A stretch of 64,000 bases of DNA, from positions 558,001 to 622,000 of the forward strand of contig NZ_CP043420.1 of the NCBI RefSeq assembly GCF_008247605.1, read 5' to 3'. This document shows, in pieces, positions 17,234 to 26,487 of the stretch (its first letter is position 1; the number at the start of each line of letters is the position of its first letter). The notes under the pieces are model-generated. The model saw nothing but the letters and a program-made list of their open reading frames with translations. It was not told the DNA's origin and ran no database searches. The stretch comes from Kushneria phosphatilytica. GTDB taxonomy: Bacteria > Pseudomonadota > Gammaproteobacteria > Pseudomonadales > Halomonadaceae. Both the position numbers and the translations under genes were made by a program.

Positions 17234-18649
17234 ATGGCGAAACAGCAGATCGGTGTCATCGGCATGGCGGTCATGGGGCGCAACCTGGCGCTCAATATCG
17301 AAAGCCGGGGCTATACGGTGTCGATCTACAACCGTTCGCGCGCCAAGACCGATGAGGTCATGGCGGAAAACCCGGATAGCAGACTGGTGCCGCTGTACGA
17401 TATCGAAGAGTTTGTCGATTCACTGGAAAAGCCGCGTCGTATCCTGCTGATGGTTCAGGCCGGCGAGGCCACCGACAAGACCATCGAGGCGTTGCGTCCG
17501 CATCTTGATAATGGGGATATCCTCATTGATGGTGGCAATACGCCCTATGAGGACACCATCCGCCGCAACCAGGAGCTTTCCGAACTGGGTCTGAACTTCA
17601 TCGGTACGGGCGTCTCCGGCGGTGAAGAGGGTGCGCTCAAGGGGCCGTCGATCATGCCGGGCGGCCAGAAGGAAGCTTACGACATGGTGGCGCCGATTCT
17701 TGAAGAGATCGCCGCTCGTGCCGAAGATGGTGAACCCTGTGTGACCTATGTTGGCCCCGATGGTGCCGGCCATTATGTCAAGATGGTGCACAACGGTATC
17801 GAATACGGTGACATGCAGTTGATCGCCGAAGCCTATTCTATTCTCAAGGGGACACTGGGGCTCTCCAATGCCCAGCTGGCAGAGATCTTCTCGGAGTGGA
17901 ACGAAGGCGAACTCGACAGCTATCTGATCGATATTACTTCGCGCATCTTCACCAAAAAGGATGATAAAACCGGCCAGGATGTAGTCGACATCATTCTCGA
18001 CTCCGCCGGCCAGAAGGGGACCGGCAAGTGGACCAGCAAGAGTGCACTCGATCTTGGTGTGCCGCTGCCGCTGATTACCGAATCGGTCTTCGCTCGTTTC
18101 ATCTCCTCACTGAAGGAGGAGCGTGTGGCGGCTTCGAAGGTACTCTCCGGGCCGGAGCCGAAGCCGCTCAGCGGTGATGAGAAAGCGTTCATCGAGAATG
18201 TGCGCAAGGCGCTCTATCTCAGCAAGATCGCCTCCTATGCCCAGGGCTTTGCCCAGATGCGCGCAGCTTCCGATGCGCACGACTGGAACCTGAACTACGG
18301 CGAGATTGCCAAGCTGTTCCGTGCCGGCTGCATTATCCGTGCCCGCTTCCTGCAGAAGATTACCGACGCCTATCAGAACAATCCGAAGCTCGATAATCTG
18401 CTGATGGATCCCTACTTCGCCGATATCGCCGATCGCTATCAGCAGGCACTGCGCGATGTGGTCAGCCATGCGGTGCAAAATGGTGTGCCGGTGCCGACCT
18501 TCTCCTCGGCCATCGCCTACTACGACAGCTATCGCTCCGAGACGCTGCCGGCCAACCTGATTCAGGCTCAGCGTGACTTCTTCGGCGCGCATACCTACAA
18601 GCGCATCGACGAAGAGGGCACCTTCCATACCGAGTGGCTGGAAGACTGA
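17234..18649 (+). CDS. gnd: 6-phosphogluconate dehydrogenase, decarboxylating
   Basis: 471 residues. [12 protein letters not shown] (10-21) is the dinucleotide loop and NRSRAKTDE marks NADP preference; the catalytic region shows GVSGGEEGA and [21 protein letters not shown], and the C-terminal all-helical domain ends with the tail [15 protein letters not shown]. It oxidises 6-phosphogluconate to ribulose 5-phosphate and CO2 in the pentose phosphate pathway. The ATG at 17234 follows GGAGTGAATG; an in-frame start at 17201 would add 11 residues not seen in the family. A strong terminator follows at 18672. No other pentose phosphate gene is adjacent. Confidence 0.97.
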   Translation: MAKQQIGVIGMAVMGRNLALNIESRGYTVSIYNRSRAKTDEVMAENPDSRLVPLYDIEEFVDSLEKPRRILLMVQAGEATDKTIEALRPHLDNGDILIDGGNTPYEDTIRRNQELSELGLNFIGTGVSGGEEGALKGPSIMPGGQKEAYDMVAPILEEIAARAEDGEPCVTYVGPDGAGHYVKMVHNGIEYGDMQLIAEAYSILKGTLGLSNAQLAEIFSEWNEGELDSYLIDITSRIFTKKDDKTGQDVVDIILDSAGQKGTGKWTSKSALDLGVPLPLITESVFARFISSLKEERVAASKVLSGPEPKPLSGDEKAFIENVRKALYLSKIASYAQGFAQMRAASDAHDWNLNYGEIAKLFRAGCIIRARFLQKITDAYQNNPKLDNLLMDPYFADIADRYQQALRDVVSHAVQNGVPVPTFSSAIAYYDSYRSETLPANLIQAQRDFFGAHTYKRIDEEGTFHTEWLED

Positions 18650-18671
18650 TTCCCTCATTGTAATGTGACTG

Positions 18672-18700
18672 ACGCCCCGCCTATCGAGCGGGGCGTTTTT
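18672..18700 (+). terminator. Intrinsic terminator after gnd
   Basis: ACGCCCCGC (18672-18680) pairs with GCGGGGCGT (18688-18696) around a 7-base loop and is followed by a run of T. It lies 23 bases after the gnd stop. Confidence 0.92.
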
Positions 18701-18789
18701 ATTCATGTTGAGGGCGGCCCATCATGGGTTGATTCGTGGTTGGGACGAGTATGGGATACTGGCGCTTTGCAGGCAGAGAGCCGGTCGCC

Positions 18790-19944
18790 ATGAAACGTCT
18801 TGCCCTGTGCGCCCTGATCGCACTACTGATGGCCGGTGTGCTCGGCGCCACCGCGACCTCTACACCCTTTCGCGAGCAGTTGCTGGATGCCGAACTTGAT
18901 GATTCCCTGCCATCGCCGATGGCGCGATCACTGAGGGATGAGTCGACGGCATTGCAAACCGTCTTTCTCGCCTACGCCAATGAGCCAACCCTGTTGCTGG
19001 CCGCTCGGCTGGCGCTGCTGCGTCATGGTGATATTGCCCGCCAGGTCCTCGGAGAATACGGGTTGGACGAAGATTTTCAGCAGGCGCTGAGCCGCTTCGG
19101 CGCCGATGCGGTGCTGCCGGTAGCCTACTTTCACGATCACGAGATTGCTACGCTGAATCTGCGCCACTGGGCAAGCCAGCGCTATCGACAGGCCAGTAAT
19201 GCGCTTGCTGCCTGGTGGGCGGATGAAGACGCCTCGCAATCCTCGACCTCATCTGCCGATGCCAGGACTGCAGGGTCTTCAGAGACGACCGAGCCTCACT
19301 CGCAGGGCAGCCTGACGCCGCATCAACGCGGCGATTATGCCGTCGCCTGGCTCAACCGTGAAGGGCATGGCGTGCTCGATCAGTTTGTGGTCGATGAACA
19401 TCAACAGGTGGCATGGCTGCAGAGTGAGCGAGTGCTCAGCGATGTCAGCGACTTTTTTACCAGCGGGATTCGCGATCTGGATCGCAAGTGGCAGCAGGGC
19501 GAGCCGGTGCGGGCCAGTGATGTCGCCTGGGCGGGGGTCGATCTGCTGGCCATGACCAGCGTGGTCAAGGTGTTGCGTGTCGGCCGCGGTCTGAAGGCTG
19601 CCGGTGGTGAAGCGCGTACTGCAAGAACAGGTTCACGAGCTTCACGAGGGCTCTTGCCGGGTTTGAAATTCGCTCGTTTGTCGCGCCCGGCGAAGTTTGC
19701 CGCCCTCGGCGCGACCGGTTGGCTGGTAGTGCGTCATCCCTCACTGGTCAGTGCCTTCGGGGCCACCCTGGCAGACTGGCTGGGCTGGCCGGTGAAGCTG
19801 GTTCAGTTCATGGTCTGGGCAGTCATCCTGACACCGCTGTTGTGGTTGATCGGTATCGCTTACCGCTGGCTGGTGGCGCCACTGCTTCGCCTGGTTGAGT
19901 CAATGACCTCGGTCATTCTGCGCTCACGCCCCGCCGATCATTGA
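18790..19944 (+). CDS. Large membrane protein of unknown function
   Basis: 384 residues. A signal-like hydrophobic stretch opens the protein (RLALCALIALLMAGVLGATA), followed by a soluble region of about 230 residues, a Ser/Thr/Glu-rich low-complexity linker (about 150-180, DASQSSTSSADARTAG), and two C-terminal hydrophobic segments (LVQFMVWAVILTPLLWLIGIAY is the clearest). The middle has HQRGDYAVAWLNREGHGVLDQFVV. I do not recognise a family. The ATG at 18790 has GAGAG upstream, and starting here exposes the signal-like segment; a frame to 18736 is longer. It stands alone downstream of the gnd terminator. Confidence 0.65.
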   Translation: MKRLALCALIALLMAGVLGATATSTPFREQLLDAELDDSLPSPMARSLRDESTALQTVFLAYANEPTLLLAARLALLRHGDIARQVLGEYGLDEDFQQALSRFGADAVLPVAYFHDHEIATLNLRHWASQRYRQASNALAAWWADEDASQSSTSSADARTAGSSETTEPHSQGSLTPHQRGDYAVAWLNREGHGVLDQFVVDEHQQVAWLQSERVLSDVSDFFTSGIRDLDRKWQQGEPVRASDVAWAGVDLLAMTSVVKVLRVGRGLKAAGGEARTARTGSRASRGLLPGLKFARLSRPAKFAALGATGWLVVRHPSLVSAFGATLADWLGWPVKLVQFMVWAVILTPLLWLIGIAYRWLVAPLLRLVESMTSVILRSRPADH

Positions 19945-20239
19945 ACATGGCTGTGCCGCACGCAGGCTGAATGCTCCTTTCGTTGGGCCTGGCTAAAAGC
20001 GAATGTCGATCAATCTGCGAATCGGCCATGCTGGAAGCCTTGGCATGTAGACCCGACACGTGCGTGGTGGTGCCCGGTTATCCTGCTTGAAACGGCAGGT
20101 GACCCGGTATCGGAAGACCTGTCGATCGGCCCATGAATCAGTCCATGAGGCATTGGGTGCAGACCATGCGCCGCCGTCTCGATGTCATGAACCATAACGA
20201 TAACAGGGGATATCCCCGTGCATGACGCAAGGAGTGCCC

Positions 20240-21100
20240 ATGAACGTCGAGACCGATTCCTGTCCTCGAAAGGCGGCGCGCTCGGCGCTGCTTGTTTCGG
20301 CCGTTCGATCCGATCGGGTTGAAAAGGCGCTGGCCGGCAGGGCCGACATGGTCATCGTCGATCTCGGTAGCCCGGTACCGACGGCTGATCGGCAAGCTTC
20401 GCGGGAGGCACTGGCGAGGGTTCTGCATGAGCATCCCGGCACTCCATTGGCGGTGCGTGTCAGTCCGCCGGATACCCCGGAACATGACGAGGATCTGCTG
20501 TTTTGCCAGCGCTTCGAGGCGATCTCCACCGTGGTGGTGCCCGGCATTGATTCGATTGCTTCACTGGTCTCGGTGGCTGCGCTGGGACGACCGATCTGGC
20601 CGCTGATTGATAGCGCCGCCGGTCTTGGAGCGCTGAGAGAGATTGCCAGTGCCGACGGGGTTGAGCGGCTGGGCTTCGGCGCCCAGGAGCTGGCACTTGA
20701 TCTTGATATGGCCGTGGGCACTTCCGGTGGCGAGAGCCTGCTGGATCAGGCCCGCTTCGCACTGATCATGCAGTCGCGCCTGGCGGGTCTGCTGGCGCCA
20801 CTGGCAGAGGTTTCGCCGATCATTGGTGACAGCGAAGCGTTGCGGGCAACGGCACGCCGGGCGCTCGACATGGGATTTGGCGGCATGCTGTGTTCACATC
20901 CTGCCCAACCCGGTCCGATCAACGAAGCGTTTACACCCAGCTCAGCTCAATTGGACTGGGCTCGGCGAGTGCTGGCCGATGCTGACACCATTGACTTCAT
21001 GGTTGATGGTGAACCCATCAGTGCTTCGCTGATCCATCGGGCCAAACGTCTGGTGGCCAGAAGCGGCAGTGTGCGAAAGACCTCCCCCTCTTCACCATGA
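20240..21100 (+). CDS. HpcH/HpaI aldolase / CitE-like protein, divergent
   Basis: 286 residues, similar in size and order of motifs to citrate lyase beta subunit-like enzymes: SALLVSAVRSDRVEKALAGRADMVIVDLG (family: LLFVPGxRPDRFxKALxxGADxVIxDLEDAV), then PLIDSAAGLGALREIAS and LGFGAQELALDLDM. Two family acidic residues for magnesium are changed here (DLEDAV to DLGSPV, and ET to DS), so the activity may differ or be lost. CitE-like enzymes cleave or make malyl-, citramalyl- or similar CoA thioesters. The ATG at 20240 has AAGGAG 5 bases upstream. It lies 202 bases before the DctPQM transporter genes. Confidence 0.75.
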   Translation: MNVETDSCPRKAARSALLVSAVRSDRVEKALAGRADMVIVDLGSPVPTADRQASREALARVLHEHPGTPLAVRVSPPDTPEHDEDLLFCQRFEAISTVVVPGIDSIASLVSVAALGRPIWPLIDSAAGLGALREIASADGVERLGFGAQELALDLDMAVGTSGGESLLDQARFALIMQSRLAGLLAPLAEVSPIIGDSEALRATARRALDMGFGGMLCSHPAQPGPINEAFTPSSAQLDWARRVLADADTIDFMVDGEPISASLIHRAKRLVARSGSVRKTSPSSP

Positions 21101-21302
21101 CAAGGGAGAACCCGATACCTTCTGAAGGCGGATATGGCGGGGGATGCGCCCAGCGTGGCCTCTCTGTTTAGACCAAAGTCTACTCGCCAAAGGCTAATAC
21201 TTTCAGCTGTATGGCCGTGATACACGCTGTAGCGAACCGATCGTGTTCGATGGCTGACGTTGGCCGATCGGGGGATATTCAATCATTCCAGGGAATAACA
21301 CC

Positions 21303-22319
21303 ATGTCCAAAGCCGCTCTCAAGCGCACCATCGGCCTGGCAGGCTGCTCGCTACTTTTGATGACCTCTGCTCATGCATTGGCGGCCGATCCGATCGTGAT
21401 CAAGTTCTCCCATGTGGTTGCCAATGACACGCCCAAGGGAGAGGGCGCACAGATGCTGAAGAAACTGGTCGAGGAGCGTCTCGGAGACAAGGTGAAGATC
21501 GAGGTCTACCCCAACTCGTCTTTGTATGATGACACCAAGGGGCTCAATGCCCTGCTGACCGGTGATGTGCAGTTGCTGGCGCCTTCGATGGCCAAGCTGG
21601 GGCAGTACAGCAAGAGCATGCAGCTCTATGACCTGCCTTTCCTGTTTGATGACATGCAGGCCGTATCGCGCTTTGAGCAGACGCCCGAGGCAAAGAAGCT
21701 GCTCGAATCAATGGAGGGCCACGGTATTCTCGGGCTGGCCTACTGGCATAACGGCATGCGTCAGCCGACTTCCAATACTGAAATGCAGGAGCCTCGTGAC
21801 ATGCGGGGGCTGAAGCTGCGCGTCGAGCCTTCGAACGTACTGGCCGATCAGGTCAAGGCGCTGCGGGCCATTCCACGCAAGATGGCGTTCGGTGAAGTCT
21901 ACCAGGGCATGCAGACCGGCGTTATCGATGGTCAGGCGGGTAACACCTGGTCCAATATCCAGACCCAGAAGTGGCCCGAGGTACAGAAGTACGTCACCGA
22001 GGCCAATCTCGGTGTACTGAGTTATGTACTGATCACCAACGACAAGTTCTGGAAGGGCCTGCCGGACGATGTGCGTACCGAGCTCAATGAGATCATCGGT
22101 GAGGTGACCGAATCGGTGAACGACAATGCCAATCGACTCAATGAGCAGGCGCGTCAGACCATTGCCGATTCCGGCAGCACTACCATCACCACGCTTTCGG
22201 ACGATCAGCTGGCCGACTGGCGTGACGCCACCGACAGCGTCATCGACAAGTACCGCGATGAAATCGGTGACGATTTGATCAAGGCTGCCCAGCAGTCCAA
22301 TCAGACGTCGGCCGACTGA
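21303..22319 (+). CDS. dctP: TRAP transporter substrate-binding protein, DctP family
   Basis: 338 residues. The signal peptide ends at SAHALAA; the mature protein begins DPIVIKFSHVVANDTPKGEGAQMLKKLVEE, the standard DctP opening. Landmarks are YPNSSLYDDTKGLNALLTGDVQL and LRVEPSNVLADQVKALRAIPRKMAFGEVYQGMQTGVIDGQAG, including the conserved substrate-contact Arg (LRV). It binds a C4-dicarboxylate or related carboxylate in the periplasm for the DctQM permease encoded by the next two genes. Start has AGGGAATA upstream. The neighbouring fumarase and CitE-like gene suggest a fumarate-, malate- or methyl-substituted C4/C5 substrate. Confidence 0.94.
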   Translation: MSKAALKRTIGLAGCSLLLMTSAHALAADPIVIKFSHVVANDTPKGEGAQMLKKLVEERLGDKVKIEVYPNSSLYDDTKGLNALLTGDVQLLAPSMAKLGQYSKSMQLYDLPFLFDDMQAVSRFEQTPEAKKLLESMEGHGILGLAYWHNGMRQPTSNTEMQEPRDMRGLKLRVEPSNVLADQVKALRAIPRKMAFGEVYQGMQTGVIDGQAGNTWSNIQTQKWPEVQKYVTEANLGVLSYVLITNDKFWKGLPDDVRTELNEIIGEVTESVNDNANRLNEQARQTIADSGSTTITTLSDDQLADWRDATDSVIDKYRDEIGDDLIKAAQQSNQTSAD

Positions 22320-22348
22320 TCACGCGTCAGATAATAGAGTAGCCGCAC

Positions 22349-22993
22349 ATGTCCATCGTGATGCGTGTCTGGAACCGACTGGAGGAGGGCCTGGTGGCCC
22401 TCCTGCTGGCGGCGATGACCCTGGTAACCTTTGCCTACGTGGCAATCTCGAATCTTTACAACGTCTTCTACGATCTGGCCGATGCCGTACCATGGCTGGA
22501 AACCCCGGCCTTTGCCGTTGGAGATTTTCTGCTCGACCTGACCCAGTCGATGACCTGGAATGTGGCCATGACCAGTGCGCTGTTCGCCTGGCTGATCTTC
22601 ATCGGTATTGCATGGAGTGTACGGTTGGGCGCGCATATCGGGGTCGATCTGGTGGTCAGGCTGTTCCCACCGCATCTGCGTCGGGTATTTGGCGTCATTG
22701 CCTGTCTGATTTTCATGGCCTATGCCGTGTTGATGCTGACTTCCAGCTACCAGTGGGTCTCCTCATTGATGGAAGGGCAGGTCGGTGTCGAAGACCTCGA
22801 TCAGTTCGGTATCAAGGAGTGGCATGTCGCCATCGTCATGCCGATCGGCTTTGCGCTGGTGATTGCACGACTGGTTGAAGTGCTGATCAACATTCTGCGA
22901 GGGCGTCAGGAAGGACTGGATCTGTCCAGCGAGACCAGTGACGCACTCAAACTCTCCGAAGACAACGAACAAAGCGGGGAGCCGCGTTCATGA
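22349..22993 (+). CDS. dctQ: TRAP transporter small permease, DctQ family
   Basis: 214 residues with four membrane helices; a predicted pattern of helices near 15-40, 65-90, 95-120 and 145-175, and SVRLGAHIGVDLVVRLFPPHLRR is the typical cytoplasmic loop. It is an essential small subunit of the DctPQM complex. The gene follows dctP by 29 bases, and its stop overlaps the dctM start as ATGA. Confidence 0.92.
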   Translation: MSIVMRVWNRLEEGLVALLLAAMTLVTFAYVAISNLYNVFYDLADAVPWLETPAFAVGDFLLDLTQSMTWNVAMTSALFAWLIFIGIAWSVRLGAHIGVDLVVRLFPPHLRRVFGVIACLIFMAYAVLMLTSSYQWVSSLMEGQVGVEDLDQFGIKEWHVAIVMPIGFALVIARLVEVLINILRGRQEGLDLSSETSDALKLSEDNEQSGEPRS

Positions 22994-24273
22994 CCATCGC
23001 CTTTCTTTTTGTGGCGCTGTTCGCGCTGATGGCCATTGGCGTGCCGATCGCGATCTCGCTGGGGCTGTCGAGCGCACTGACCATCATGCTGTTCAGTCAG
23101 GATTCGCTACAGTCACTGTCGATCAAACTGTTTGCGACGGCCGATCACTATACTCTGCTGGCGATTCCGTTCTTCCTGCTGGCCGGCGCCTTCATGACCA
23201 GCGGCGGCGTGGCGCGTCGGCTGATCAACTTTGCCAATGCCTCTGTCGGGCATATCAAGGGTGGTCTGCCGATTGCCTCGGTACTGGCCTGCGTGCTGTT
23301 CGCCGCGTTGTCGGGCTCTTCGCCGGCCACTGTGGCTGCCGTCGGCTCGATCGTGATTGCCGGCATGGTGCGCTCCGGTTATACCCGGTCGTTTGCCACC
23401 GGTGTGGTCTGCAATGCCGGTACCCTGGGCATTCTGATCCCCCCCTCGATCGTGATGGTGGTCTACGCTGCCGCGACCTCAACTTCAGTGGGGAAGCTGT
23501 TCATGGCCGGTGTGGTGCCGGGGGTCCTGCTGGGCGTGCTGCTGATGGTGGCGATTTATGTCATCGCGCGGCTGAAGGACATGCCGGCGCAGCCCCGCGC
23601 CAGTTTCGGTGAGTGGCTGACCGCGGCGCGCAAGTCGATCTGGGGCCTGCTGCTGATCGTGATCATTCTTGGCGGCATCTATTCCGGCCTGTTTACTCCG
23701 ACGGAAGCGGCTGCCGTGGCGGCGGTCTACGCGGCCTTCGTCTCGCTGGTGATCTATCGCGATATCGGTATCAGGGAGTGTCCGCGCGTGCTGCTGGATG
23801 CCGGCAAGCTCAGCGTGGTGCTGATGTTCATCATTGCCAATGCGATGCTGTTCGCCCATGTTCTGACGACCGAGCAGATTCCGCAGACGATTACCCAGTG
23901 GGTGGTCGAGCAGGGCTTCTCGCCGATTACCTTCCTGCTGGTACTCAACGTGCTGCTGCTGGTCGCGGGCAGCTTCATGGAACCCTCGGCCATCATCCTG
24001 ATTCTGGCGCCGATCCTGTTTCCGATTGCCACGCAGCTGGGCATCGATCCGATCCATCTCGGCGTCATCATGGTGGTGAACATGGAGATCGGGCTGTTGA
24101 CGCCGCCGACCGGCCTCAACCTGTTCGTGGCATCAGCTGTGACGGGGCAGCCGCTGACGACGGTGATTCGCGCCGTGGCACCCTGGCTGATCCTGATGTT
24201 CGCCTTCCTGATGCTGGTGACCTACTGGCCGGCGCTCTCGCTGGGGTTACCGAACTGGCTGGGCATGCCATGA
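22990..24273 (+). CDS. dctM: TRAP transporter large permease, DctM family
   Basis: 427 residues, about twelve helices, with the family's PFFLLAGAFMTSGGVARRLINFANASVGHIKGGLPIASVLACVLFAALSGSSPAT and the NMEIGLLTPPTGLNLFV end loop. This subunit forms the sodium-coupled transport path. It overlaps dctQ by 4 bases. A hairpin (24308-24344) separates it from the fumarase gene. Confidence 0.95.
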   Translation: MTIAFLFVALFALMAIGVPIAISLGLSSALTIMLFSQDSLQSLSIKLFATADHYTLLAIPFFLLAGAFMTSGGVARRLINFANASVGHIKGGLPIASVLACVLFAALSGSSPATVAAVGSIVIAGMVRSGYTRSFATGVVCNAGTLGILIPPSIVMVVYAAATSTSVGKLFMAGVVPGVLLGVLLMVAIYVIARLKDMPAQPRASFGEWLTAARKSIWGLLLIVIILGGIYSGLFTPTEAAAVAAVYAAFVSLVIYRDIGIRECPRVLLDAGKLSVVLMFIIANAMLFAHVLTTEQIPQTITQWVVEQGFSPITFLLVLNVLLLVAGSFMEPSAIILILAPILFPIATQLGIDPIHLGVIMVVNMEIGLLTPPTGLNLFVASAVTGQPLTTVIRAVAPWLILMFAFLMLVTYWPALSLGLPNWLGMP

Positions 24274-24307
24274 GCACAGGCCACCGTCACTGATCGGTTC
24301 GTACAAC

Positions 24308-24344
24308 GTTCGCCCGCCGCAGTCATTCGCCGCCGCGGGCGAAC
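24308..24344 (+). terminator. Long-stem hairpin between dctM and the fumarase gene
   Basis: GTTCGCCCGC (24308-24317) pairs perfectly with GCGGGCGAAC (24335-24344) over a 17-base loop. It has no T-run after it, so it may attenuate or stabilise transcripts rather than stop them. Confidence 0.4.
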
Positions 24345-24410
24345 GGGCGTATGATGGGCCCGCTGCCGACTGATGGCAGTTGCACGGGCCCACCAGAAGA
24401 AGAGCCGCTC

Positions 24411-25913
24411 ATGACCGTGATTCGCCAGGCTGATCTCATCGACAGCGTGACCAGCGCGCTGCAGTACATCTCGTACTACCATCCGAAAGATTTCATCGAC
24501 GCCATGCATCAGGCGTATCTGCGCGAGGAGAATCCCGCCGCAAAGGACGCCATCGCCCAGATCCTGATCAACTCACGCATGTGTGCCACCGGCCATCGTC
24601 CGATCTGTCAGGACACCGGCATCGTGACCGTGTTTGTCAATGTGGGTATGGCGGTGCGCTGGGAAGCCGACCTGAGTCTTGATGACATGATCAACGAAGG
24701 CGTGCGTCGTGCCTATCAGCATCCGGATAACGTCTTGCGCGCTTCCATTCTGGCCGATCCTGACGGTGCGCGGCGCAATACCGGAGACAATACCCCTGCG
24801 ATCATTCATCACCGGCTGGTACCCGGGGATCAGGTTGAAATTCATGTGGCTGCCAAGGGCGGTGGCAGTGAGGCCAAGACGAAGTTTGCCATGCTCAATC
24901 CTTCCGATAGCGTGGTGGACTGGGTGCTCGAGCAGGTGCCGAAGATGGGCGCCGGCTGGTGTCCTCCGGGCATGCTGGGGATCGGCATCGGTGGTACTGC
25001 CGAACAGGCGATGAAGATGGCCAAGGAGTCACTGCTTGAGCCTATCGATATTCAGAAGCTCAAGGAAAGAGGGGCTTCAAATCGGGCGGAAGAGCTGCGC
25101 CTGGAACTGTTCGACCGGATCAATCAGCTGGGCATCGGCGCGCAGGGGCTGGGCGGACTGACGACCGTGCTCGATATCAAGGTCATGGATTATCCAACCC
25201 ATGCAGCCAACAAGCCGGTTGCGATCATTCCCAACTGTGCGGCCACCCGGCATGTCGATTTCACACTGGATGGCAGCGGGCCTGCCGAACTGCCGGTGCC
25301 CAACATCGACGACTGGCCGGAAATTGCCTGGGAAGCGGGTGAGGGCGTGCGGCGTGTCGATCTTGACCGCATTACGCCGGAAGAAGTCGCCACCTGGCAG
25401 CCGGGTGACACCCTGCTGCTTTCCGGCAAACTGCTGACGGGCCGAGATGCGGCGCACAAGCGCATGGTCGACATGCTCGAGCGCGGAGAAGCCCTGCCGG
25501 TCGATCTGAAGGGGCGTTTCATCTATTACGTGGGTCCGGTCGATCCGGTAGGCGATGAGGTTGTGGGTCCGGCGGGGCCGACGACAGCAACCCGCATGGA
25601 CAAGTTTACCCGCCCGATTCTGGAGCAGACCGGGTTGCTGGGCATGGTCGGCAAGGCTGAACGCGGCCCGGTGGCGATCGAGGCCATTCGCGATCACGGT
25701 GCGGCCTATCTGATGGCTGTCGGAGGCTCTGCCTATCTGGTGGCTCAGGCGATCAAGGCCTCGAAAGTGCTGGCCTTCGAAGATCTCGGGATGGAAGCCA
25801 TCTACGAGTTCGAGGTACAGGACATGCCGGTCACTGTCGCGGTGGACAGTCAGGGTACCAGTGTTCATCAGCAAGGGCCGGCCAAATGGCGGGAGATTAT
25901 CGCCAGGCGTTGA
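24411..25913 (+). CDS. Class I fumarate hydratase (iron-sulfur)
   Basis: 500 residues, single-chain alpha/beta form. The three cluster cysteines can be assigned to CATGHRPICQDTG (around 61-70), WCPPG (about 183) and NCAATRH (about 276); EIHVAAKGGGSEAKTKFAMLNPSD and GIGIGGTAE are further family marks, and the C-terminal tartrate-dehydratase-beta domain runs from GDTLLLSGKLLTGRDAAH. It hydrates fumarate to malate with a 4Fe-4S cluster; some members also hydrate mesaconate or tartrate. The ATG at 24411 is favoured over 24351 because earlier residues do not match the family, though no clear ribosome site exists. Lying after CitE-like and DctPQM genes it may act on an imported dicarboxylate rather than in the housekeeping cycle. 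Confidence 0.93.
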   Translation: MTVIRQADLIDSVTSALQYISYYHPKDFIDAMHQAYLREENPAAKDAIAQILINSRMCATGHRPICQDTGIVTVFVNVGMAVRWEADLSLDDMINEGVRRAYQHPDNVLRASILADPDGARRNTGDNTPAIIHHRLVPGDQVEIHVAAKGGGSEAKTKFAMLNPSDSVVDWVLEQVPKMGAGWCPPGMLGIGIGGTAEQAMKMAKESLLEPIDIQKLKERGASNRAEELRLELFDRINQLGIGAQGLGGLTTVLDIKVMDYPTHAANKPVAIIPNCAATRHVDFTLDGSGPAELPVPNIDDWPEIAWEAGEGVRRVDLDRITPEEVATWQPGDTLLLSGKLLTGRDAAHKRMVDMLERGEALPVDLKGRFIYYVGPVDPVGDEVVGPAGPTTATRMDKFTRPILEQTGLLGMVGKAERGPVAIEAIRDHGAAYLMAVGGSAYLVAQAIKASKVLAFEDLGMEAIYEFEVQDMPVTVAVDSQGTSVHQQGPAKWREIIARR

Positions 25914-25926
25914 GTCCTTTCACTTG

Positions 25927-25946
25927 CGGCGCTCCCTGGAGCGCCG
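25927..25946 (+). terminator. Short hairpin after the fumarase gene
   Basis: CGGCGCTCC (25927-25935) and GGAGCGCCG (25938-25946) are perfectly complementary and lie 14 bases after the fumarase stop. The tight loop opens to at least four bases. No T-run, so termination is uncertain. Confidence 0.4.
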
Positions 25947-26006
25947 TCATGCTGAGGCAGGGGCATCAGCCCCGATGTTTCATTTCCGTTAGCGAGACGA
26001 AGTCCG

Positions 26007-26420
26007 ATGTCCGAACCCCCAGGCTCCCCGAACTCTTCTGATGCTCTGATTCGTCTGGCTCGTTTTATTGGCGCCTTTCTGGCGGCGCCATTGCTCTATC
26101 TGGTGCTCTGGCAATTGGCTGCCGATATGCTGCTGCCCCGTGAGGCGGGGAGTAGCCGGCTGGTCATGATCAATCTGTTCAGCGTGGCCATTCCGTGTCT
26201 GGGTGTGCTGGCCACCATCTATCTGGCGGGTCCGAGGGCAGGGCGCATCATGGGATCGGTAGTGATGATGGTGTTCTTTCTGTTTCTTTATCTTTCCTCG
26301 GCGGTCACGCTGGAGCTGCTGCCGCCGCTGCTGACCGTACTCGGTATTGCGCTGGCGGTGCTGATCTCGCGTCGGATGCCCACCATGACACCGGATCTGG
26401 CAGAACTGAAAGCACCCTGA
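26007..26420 (+). CDS. Small four-helix membrane protein, unknown function
   Basis: 137 residues, mainly hydrophobic: helices near 17-40, 50-70, 78-92 and 97-116, and a short polar C-terminus (SRRMPTMTPDLAELKAP). I do not recognise the family. Start ATG 26007 has only GAGACGAAG upstream. A bidirectional terminator closes the gene at 26443, so it is probably monocistronic. Confidence 0.65.
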   Translation: MSEPPGSPNSSDALIRLARFIGAFLAAPLLYLVLWQLAADMLLPREAGSSRLVMINLFSVAIPCLGVLATIYLAGPRAGRIMGSVVMMVFFLFLYLSSAVTLELLPPLLTVLGIALAVLISRRMPTMTPDLAELKAP

Positions 26421-26442
26421 TACGTCCGTGTCAGGCGCATGA

Positions 26443-26470
26443 AAAAACCCCGGTCATGACCGGGGTTTTT
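26443..26470. terminator. Perfect 28-bp palindromic bidirectional terminator
   Basis: AAAAACCCCGGTC (26443-26455) followed by its exact reverse complement through a CATG centre. Runs of A and T flank the stem, so it can serve the small membrane protein on plus and the FNT channel on minus. Confidence 0.92.
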
Positions 26471-26487
26471 GGTGCCTGCTGCGTTGT

